Shown here one piece after another: positions 14,042-18,815 of a stretch of 18,815 nt of DNA. The stretch is from Pseudomonadota bacterium (GTDB lineage Bacteria; Pseudomonadota; Gammaproteobacteria; Halothiobacillales; Halothiobacillaceae): positions 1-18,815 of the forward strand of contig JAJYPA010000110.1 in NCBI GenBank assembly GCA_021795795.1. The letters run 5' to 3'. The notes under the pieces are model-generated. The model saw only the letters and a list, made by a program, of their open reading frames with translations, had not been told where the DNA came from and ran no database searches. Each line of letters begins with the position of its first letter. The first letter of the stretch is position 1. The translations under genes and the position numbers were made by a program.

Positions 14042-14071
14042 TACCGATTTTGGCATGGTGGATAATCGGTA
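14042..14071. repeat. 8-bp inverted repeat between integrase and regulator
   Basis: TACCGATT (14042-14049) and AATCGGTA (14064-14071) are perfect inverted repeats over a 14-base spacer, about 70 bp past the integrase stop on the minus strand. No T-run; function unknown. Confidence 0.45.
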
Positions 14072-14139
14072 GAGGCTACCTGTATTTATACGTCACAGAT
14101 AACCATATTATCGGGGTAGGCCTTCGCCCTCTGGCCCGC

Positions 14140-15402
14140 TCAGGTGTCATCCTTGTCTTCAACACCCTGTCTTTGTGCCGCCATGCAGTAATCCGCCCAG
14201 GCCTGCATTAGCTTCCTACGCTTTATCAGCAGATCCCCGCGTGCATAAGCCGCTTCTGCTTTATCTCGTAGTTGATGTGCAAGCGCGTGCTCGATAACTT
14301 CCCTTGGAAAAGGCGTGGTTTCACCTGACCAATCTCGGAAAGTCGAGCGAAAGCCGTGGATTGTCAGATCGGGACGATTGAGTCCACTGTCTTCGGTGGG
14401 CTTCTTGAGCAACATCAACATGGTCATGTTGGAGATGCTTTTGCCCCGACTCTGACCGGGGAATAGATGGTCGTTGTTTGCGATGCGGGGGAGTTTGTTC
14501 ACTATGTCCATGGCGGCATCGGATAAGGGAACCCGATGTTCTTTCTTGGCTTTCATCCGTTCTGCCGGAATGATCCATATCCGGTTATCCAGATCGATTT
14601 CATTCCATGTGGCACCGATTACTTCTCCGGTGCGACAGGCGGTGAGAATGGTGAATAGCATGGCTTGGGAAGAAATGCTTTTTCGTTTCACCAGTTCAGC
14701 TATGAATGAACTGATCTCGTCATAAGGCAAGGCGGCATGATGTTTGGCTGCTTTGATCTTTTCTGGCTTCGGTAACAGGTGATCCAGATGCCCGCGCCAG
14801 CGAGCCGGGTTTTCCTGACTGCGATATCCACTGACCTTGGCCCAGTCGAGGATGTTTTCTATTCGCTGGCGTACGCGAGTGGCTGTTTCTGTCTTGGTGT
14901 GCCAGATGGGTCTGAGGGCTGCAACCACCATGGGGGTGTCGATGGCATCAACGGCTTTGGTGCCAAACACGGGATAGACATAATCTCGCAGGGTATTACG
15001 CCATTGACTGGCGTGTTTGGCGTTCTTCCATGCGTATTTATGATCATCAATATAGGTTTCTGCACAGGCTTTGAAGGTCATGACCTGCTCGGCTGCATAT
15101 TCCTGTGTACGGGCTTCTTCTACCTGACGTTCTCGCTCGACATCACGCGCTCGTTTGGGATCAATGTTCTCCGCAAGCATCTGGCGATAGCCCGCAGCTT
15201 TCTGACGGGCATCGGCCAGACTGACCGTGGGGTAACCACCTAATCCCATCTCGGTGCTCTTGCCTTGAATCTTGTAGCGGAAGATCCAGCGCCGGGCATC
15301 CGAGGCGTTGATCTGCAAATACAGACCACCCCCATCGGAAAGTTTCACAGGGCCTCTGGCCCCCTTGATTTCGAGTACCGAAAGCTTGTTGATCGCTGCC
15401 AT
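14140..15402 (-). CDS. int: P4-type tyrosine integrase
   Basis: A 420-residue integrase with the N-terminal Arm DNA-binding domain (DUF4102; KLSDGGGLYLQI, RYKIQGKSTEMGLGGYPTVS) followed by the SAM-like core-binding domain and the catalytic domain. Catalytic residues: R257 (TACRTGE), H349-x-x-R352 (IHGFRSTFRDW), H376 (HALAH) and nucleophile Y386 (AAYARGD). Length and motifs are normal. Such enzymes insert islands into tRNA or tmRNA 3' ends. A tRNA-end-like sequence lies about 170 bp upstream of its start, and tandem arm-site-like repeats lie between. It is transcribed into the island, toward the regulator and AAA+ genes. Confidence 0.95.
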   Translation of the reverse strand: MAAINKLSVLEIKGARGPVKLSDGGGLYLQINASDARRWIFRYKIQGKSTEMGLGGYPTVSLADARQKAAGYRQMLAENIDPKRARDVERERQVEEARTQEYAAEQVMTFKACAETYIDDHKYAWKNAKHASQWRNTLRDYVYPVFGTKAVDAIDTPMVVAALRPIWHTKTETATRVRQRIENILDWAKVSGYRSQENPARWRGHLDHLLPKPEKIKAAKHHAALPYDEISSFIAELVKRKSISSQAMLFTILTACRTGEVIGATWNEIDLDNRIWIIPAERMKAKKEHRVPLSDAAMDIVNKLPRIANNDHLFPGQSRGKSISNMTMLMLLKKPTEDSGLNRPDLTIHGFRSTFRDWSGETTPFPREVIEHALAHQLRDKAEAAYARGDLLIKRRKLMQAWADYCMAAQRQGVEDKDDT

Positions 15403-15426
15403 AATTCCGCCCTCCGCCTAAACCTG

Positions 15427-15450
15427 TGCCCACACTTATGCCCACACTTT
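15427..15450. repeat. Tandem 12-bp repeats, candidate integrase arm sites
   Basis: TGCCCACACTTA (15427-15438) and TGCCCACACTTT (15439-15450) are adjacent direct repeats just upstream of int (AAGTGTGGGCA on the int strand). P4-type integrases bind short direct repeats near their own gene. They overlap the int -10 box, so integrase could repress itself. Confidence 0.6.
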
Positions 15451-15477
15451 ATAGCACGCTTGAGTGGGATTCTGTAA
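15448..15477 (-). promoter_or_regulatory. Candidate int promoter
   Basis: On the minus strand TTACAG (15477-15472) and TATAAA (15453-15448) are 18 bp apart; the -10 runs into the tandem 12-bp repeats. Confidence 0.45.
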
Positions 15478-15570
15478 GACGGCATGAGACGGAAAACTTG
15501 ACAAACTATTGATATTAAATAATTAAATAAATTACTGCGGATGAAGGAAAACTGTAGTTAGGCTAACTCT

Positions 15571-15583
15571 CGCTCCGCCACCA
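15571..15583 (+). other. Candidate attR: tRNA/tmRNA 3'-end-like sequence
   Basis: CGCTCCGCCACCA looks like an acceptor stem plus CCA end and is followed 10 bp later by a strong terminator, as after a stable RNA gene. No T-arm or cloverleaf can be folded upstream, so only the 3' end is here, as expected when an island recombines at a tRNA 3' end. The orientation implies that the intact RNA gene lies to the left, outside this window. Confidence 0.45.
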
Positions 15584-15592
15584 ATATCATTT

Positions 15593-15619
15593 AAGCCCAT
15601 GACTTCATGGGCTTTTTTG
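15593..15619 (+). terminator. Rho-independent terminator after the tRNA-like end
   Basis: AAGCCCATGA (15593-15602) pairs with TCATGGGCTT (15605-15614), followed by a run of six T. On the other strand AAGCCC and the AAA before it give weaker termination. Confidence 0.85.
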
Positions 15620-15735
15620 TTTCTGGATCACTGTCAGCGCACCATTTGGTGTACCAATAATGTTTGGATTAGGCGGCTAAGCAAGGCCAAAACCCTGACG
15701 GAACCGGTGGTGCAATAATCGCCAGAGGAAGAAAT

Positions 15736-15772
15736 AAACCGGAGCCTGTGAAGGGCTTCGGTTTGTTTGTTT
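15736..15772 (+). terminator. Second hairpin terminator
   Basis: AAACCGGAGCC (15736-15746) pairs with GGCTTCGGTTT (15754-15764) with one G-T pair, followed by GTTTGTTT. The 235 bp between 15620 and 15854 hold no gene; this terminator has no visible gene of its own and may be left from displaced DNA. Confidence 0.65.
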
Positions 15773-15854
15773 GGGTGTCGGGTTATTTTTTTGGTCATAC
15801 CAGCGCGGCAGCAAGGCACGCTAAAACGCATCAACACCCATGACGCAAATAAAC

Positions 15855-15882
15855 TTGACTTACAGTCTCCCGCCACCATAAT
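15855..15882 (+). promoter_or_regulatory. Candidate promoter of the HsdS-like/hsdM operon
   Basis: TTGACT (15855-15860) and CATAAT (15877-15882), each 5 of 6 to consensus, are 16 bp apart and end 27 bp before the HsdS-like ATG. Confidence 0.6.
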
Positions 15883-15909
15883 TTGCTTCATCGCTTACGG
15901 AGCAAAAAA

Positions 15910-16500
15910 ATGGTGTTAAACGATATTGCGGTGGTTGATGCAGGTTACCCCTTTCGCGGGACGATTCCCGAAACCTTGGGTTCCCATATTGCCGCTGTGC
16001 AAATGAAAGACGTGTCGTTGCAAGATGGTATTGACTGGTCTGGCTGCACGCGCACGACGCTGACCGGCAAGCGCGCACCCGATTGGTTGCAGCCCGGTGA
16101 TATTCTCATTGCGGCTCGGGGCAGTCATAACTATGCGGTGCTTGTTGATGAGCGTTTAACCTCGACTGATTTGCAGGCCGTAGCCTCCCCTCATTTTTTT
16201 ATTATTCGCGTAACGCGTGAAGAGGTTCTGCCGGAGTTTTTGACCTGGCTTTTGAATCAAGCCCCCTGCCAGCGTTATTTTGAGCAAACCGCCGAGGGCA
16301 GCGTCACCAAAAGCATTCGCCGTAGTGTGCTGGAACAAACTCCGGTCGCCGTGCCGCCACGGGATAAACAACAGATCATCATCCGCATGAACACCACACT
16401 GGCACGAGAACGCCGAATCGCAACGCAATTGGTGAATAATGGCGCACAACTCATGAATACAATTGCTAGTGAATTACTGGCTCAACCAATCCCCCGCTGA
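15910..16500 (+). CDS. Half-length HsdS-like specificity protein (single TRD)
   Basis: A 196-residue protein resembling one half of a Type I specificity subunit: an opening VLNDIAVVDAGYPFRG, a target-recognition-like body (LQPGDILIAARGSHNYAV, ASPHFFIIRV), and the conserved helix start GSVTKSIRRSVLEQTPVAVPPRDKQQ leading into a helical C-terminus. Full HsdS proteins have two such halves and about 400 residues. ATG 15910 is chosen because GGAG lies 7 bases upstream; a start nine codons earlier overlaps the promoter. It precedes hsdM by 74 bp on the same strand. Homodimers of half-S proteins can replace full S subunits; alternatively it is a DNA-binding regulator of the operon, with the real hsdS downstream of the window. 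Confidence 0.78.
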   Translation: MVLNDIAVVDAGYPFRGTIPETLGSHIAAVQMKDVSLQDGIDWSGCTRTTLTGKRAPDWLQPGDILIAARGSHNYAVLVDERLTSTDLQAVASPHFFIIRVTREEVLPEFLTWLLNQAPCQRYFEQTAEGSVTKSIRRSVLEQTPVAVPPRDKQQIIIRMNTTLARERRIATQLVNNGAQLMNTIASELLAQPIPR

Positions 16501-16574
16501 ATGCGGCAACATACAAACAATCTGAACGGTTAACCCGTGTTAATTCCAGAATAAACACCGAGACAAGCAACAAG

Positions 16575-18095
16575 ATGAACCACAAAATCAATCAAGACAG
16601 CATCAACAAAGCCCTATGGTCGGCCTGTGACACTTTTCGCGGCACCATTAGCGCCGATACCTACAAAGACTTCATCCTCACCATGCTGTTTTTGAAATAC
16701 ATCTCGGATGTCTGGCAAGATCACTACGACACCTACAAGGCCGAATACGGTGACGAGCGCGAGCTAATCGAAGAGATGATGAAGAACGAGCGTTTTGTTC
16801 TTCCGCGAGAAGCTAGCTTTTATGCGCTTTATGATCGTCGGCACGAAGCGGGCAATGGCGAGCGCATTGATCAAGCCCTGCACGCCATTGAAGAAGCCAA
16901 CGGCACCAAGCTCAAAGATGCCGGTAAAAGCGTGTTCCAAGACATCAGTTTCAACACCGATAAACTCGGGGAAGAAAAGCAAAAGAACGGGATTCTGCGT
17001 CATTTACTGGAAGACTTCGCCAAGCCTGAACTCAACCTCAAACCCAGCCGTGTGGGCACGCTTGATGTCATCGGTAATGGCTATGAATTTCTGATTAAAA
17101 ATTTCGCAGCCAGCGGCGGACAAAAAGCGGGCGAGTTTTACACTCCGCCCGAAGTCAGCGACCTCATAGCCGAACTACTCGACCCCCAGCCCGGAATGAG
17201 CATCTGCGATCCGGCCTGCGGCTCCGCCTCATTACTCATGAAGTGCGGCAGCAAAGTGCGCCAAAACCACCACAGCAAACACTACGCACTGTATGGGCAA
17301 GAAGCGATTGGCTCCACTTGGTCGCTCGCCAAGATGAACATGTTCCTGCACGGTGAAGACAACCATCGGATTGAATGGGGCGATACCATCCGCAACCCCA
17401 AGCTGCTGGATAAAAACGGCGGCTTGATGTTATTTGACATCGTGACCGCCAACCCCCCGTTCAGCCTCGATAAATGGGGCTTTGAAGAAGCCGAACACGA
17501 TCAGTTTGGCCGTTTTCGCCGGGGCATACCGCCCAAAACGAAGGGCGATTACGCCTTTATCCTGCACATGATCGAAACCCTCAAACCCAAAACAGGCCGA
17601 ATGGGCGTGGTCGTCCCGCATGGCGTGCTGTTTCGGGGCTCATCCGAAGGCAAAATTCGCCAAAAACTCATCGAAGAAAACCTGCTCGATGCCGTAATCG
17701 GCCTGCCGGAAAAACTGTTTTACGGCACCGGCATTCCGGCGGCGATTCTGATATTTAAAAAGCACAAATCAGATCAATCCGTGCTGTTCATCGATGCCAG
17801 CCGCAACTTCAAAGCAGGTAAAAACCAAAACCTGCTCACCGAAGAAAATATCACTCAGATCATCGACACCTATCGCGCCCGCCAAACGGTTGAGAAATAC
17901 GCCTACCTCGCCAGCTTGGCAGAAATTACAGAAAACGACTTCAACCTCAATATCCCCCGCTATGTTGATACCTTTGAAGAAGAGGAAGAAATCGACCTCA
18001 TGGCCGTGCGCGCCGAGCGTGAACAGCTCAAAGCCCAACTCAACGCGCTGGAAACCGAAATGGCGAAGTATTTAAAGGAATTGGGCTATGCATGA
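16575..18095 (+). CDS. hsdM: Type I restriction-modification DNA methyltransferase HsdM
   Basis: A 506-residue N6-adenine methyltransferase. The N-terminal HsdM helical domain (INKALWSACDTFRGTISADT; FLKYISDVW) is followed by the catalytic domain: EFYTPPEVSDLIAELL leads into motif I D212-PACGS (S-adenosylmethionine binding) and motif IV N293-PPF (adenine methylation). The C-terminus is charged and helical, for S-subunit contact. The length is normal. With an HsdS partner it methylates a bipartite site and protects it from HsdR; no hsdR is in the window and it may lie to the right. The ribosome site before the ATG is weak (AAGCAACAAG). The last 8 bases overlap the Fic start. Confidence 0.95.
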   Translation: MNHKINQDSINKALWSACDTFRGTISADTYKDFILTMLFLKYISDVWQDHYDTYKAEYGDERELIEEMMKNERFVLPREASFYALYDRRHEAGNGERIDQALHAIEEANGTKLKDAGKSVFQDISFNTDKLGEEKQKNGILRHLLEDFAKPELNLKPSRVGTLDVIGNGYEFLIKNFAASGGQKAGEFYTPPEVSDLIAELLDPQPGMSICDPACGSASLLMKCGSKVRQNHHSKHYALYGQEAIGSTWSLAKMNMFLHGEDNHRIEWGDTIRNPKLLDKNGGLMLFDIVTANPPFSLDKWGFEEAEHDQFGRFRRGIPPKTKGDYAFILHMIETLKPKTGRMGVVVPHGVLFRGSSEGKIRQKLIEENLLDAVIGLPEKLFYGTGIPAAILIFKKHKSDQSVLFIDASRNFKAGKNQNLLTEENITQIIDTYRARQTVEKYAYLASLAEITENDFNLNIPRYVDTFEEEEEIDLMAVRAEREQLKAQLNALETEMAKYLKELGYA

Positions 18096-18815
18096 CTTTG
18101 CCAAAATCGATGCCCTTAAAGCCAAGCTGGATGAACACCGCCCGCTGGATCCGCAAGTGGTCAACAACCTGCATGAAAACCTCGTGCTGCAATGGACTTA
18201 TCACAGCAATGCGATTGAAGGGAATACCCTCACCCTGAAAGAAACCAAAGTCGCCCTCGAAGGCATCACCATTGGCGGCAAAACCCTGCGGGAGCACTTT
18301 GAAGCCATCAACCACCGCGATGCCATCTTGTTTGTTGAAGAGCTCGTCAACAAACAGCAATCGCTGGATGAATGGACCATTAAATCCCTGCATCAGCTCG
18401 TATTAAAAAATATTGATGCCGACAACGCCGGGCGCTACCGAAAGGTTAATGTATTAATTTCTGGTGCCGACCACACACCGCCCGATGCGCTCCAAGTACC
18501 CGAGCACATGCAAGCGTTTACACAGTGGCTCAATACCCAAGCACAAGCATTGCATCCCGTAGAACGCGCTGCGCGGGTGCATGGCGAATTTGTCAAAATC
18601 CACCCCTTTGTGGATGGCAATGGCCGCACCGCGCGCCTACTGATGAACCTAGAGCTCATGCAAGCCGGTTTCCCCGCCACCGTGATTGAAGTGGCGCAAC
18701 GATTGCCCTATTACCAAGCCCTCGATAAAGCCCATTGCAGCGGCGATTACACCGACTTTATCGCCCTAATAGCCGATTGCGTGGAGCAAAGTTTTGCACC
18801 CTACTGGTGGGCGCT
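18088..18815 (+). CDS. Fic-family AMP-transferase, 3' end cut by window
   Basis: 242 codons are visible and open to the window edge. An N-terminal Fic_N-like region includes the inhibitory motif S40-N-A-I-E44-G45-N (S/TxxxEG/N), whose glutamate blocks ATP until relieved; its N-terminal place makes this a class II Fic. The catalytic loop H172-PFVDGNGR180 is complete (HxFxxGNGRxxR), so AMP (or other nucleotide) transfer to a protein hydroxyl is expected. The ATG overlaps hsdM by 8 bp, giving coupled translation. Fic genes are often found inside Type I R-M operons between hsdM and hsdS; the reason is not established. Confidence 0.93.
   Translation, partial: MHDFAKIDALKAKLDEHRPLDPQVVNNLHENLVLQWTYHSNAIEGNTLTLKETKVALEGITIGGKTLREHFEAINHRDAILFVEELVNKQQSLDEWTIKSLHQLVLKNIDADNAGRYRKVNVLISGADHTPPDALQVPEHMQAFTQWLNTQAQALHPVERAARVHGEFVKIHPFVDGNGRTARLLMNLELMQAGFPATVIEVAQRLPYYQALDKAHCSGDYTDFIALIADCVEQSFAPYWWA

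Noticed and set aside
14779..15243. 154-codon plus-strand frame within the P4 integrase
   Set aside because: Antisense shadow of an unmistakable integrase.
15540..15583. Complete tRNA gene ending in CCA
   Set aside because: No T-loop consensus or cloverleaf can be formed upstream; only the 3' end resembles a tRNA.

Overview
The window reads as part of a mesophilic proteobacterial genome, most likely a gammaproteobacterium, of moderate GC content. This is inferred from the gene families (CopB, DmeRF, P4-type integrase, AlpA, Type I R-M with Fic); no rRNA or housekeeping gene is present to fix the taxonomy. The stretch is accessory DNA: a worn metal-resistance region on the left, a genomic island in the middle and a restriction-modification locus on the right.

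Left (1-6791, genes on +): an IS3-family OrfA stub, a SHOCT-domain pseudogene with two in-frame stops, an intact CopB-type (CPH, P1B-3) copper ATPase, and a Spy/CpxP-like LTxxQ protein whose signal peptide is out of frame with its mature domain. These are followed by a strong terminator, a second SHOCT scrap, a DsbA-fold protein with a CxxA active site, about 690 bp without genes, and the nickel/cobalt efflux pair dmeR-dmeF. A perfect RcnR/DmeR-type operator lies at the dmeR promoter. CopB and DmeF would export copper and nickel/cobalt; the damaged genes around them suggest that periplasmic accessory functions are being lost.

Middle (7026-15583): a complete IS30-family element (1229 bp, 26-bp inverted repeats, 2-bp duplication) sits inside a 24-bp palindrome that also occurs intact at 4771-4794. 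Beyond it, all genes lie on the minus strand. Read 5' to 3' on that strand they are: a P4-type integrase; a putative DNA-binding regulator; a strong promoter with an overlapping 25-bp dyad; a Lon-like AAA+ ATPase without a protease domain; a calcineurin-like metallophosphoesterase; a gap; then a tightly coupled trio of AlpA, a 192-codon ORF and a second, divergent tyrosine recombinase. The 192-codon ORF is built over a degenerate 36-bp repeat array around a long hairpin. A tRNA-3'-end-like sequence followed by a terminator (15571-15619) is the likely right attachment site.

Right (15855-18815, +): a half-length HsdS-like protein, HsdM, and a Fic protein overlapping HsdM by 8 bp and running off the window.

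The best candidates for an undescribed system are (a) the regulator / AAA+ / metallophosphoesterase cassette with its own repressible-looking promoter, a plausible island-borne defence or stress module, and (b) the AlpA-ORF-recombinase operon with its repeat array and hairpin. For both, function is inference; the sequence shows only architecture.
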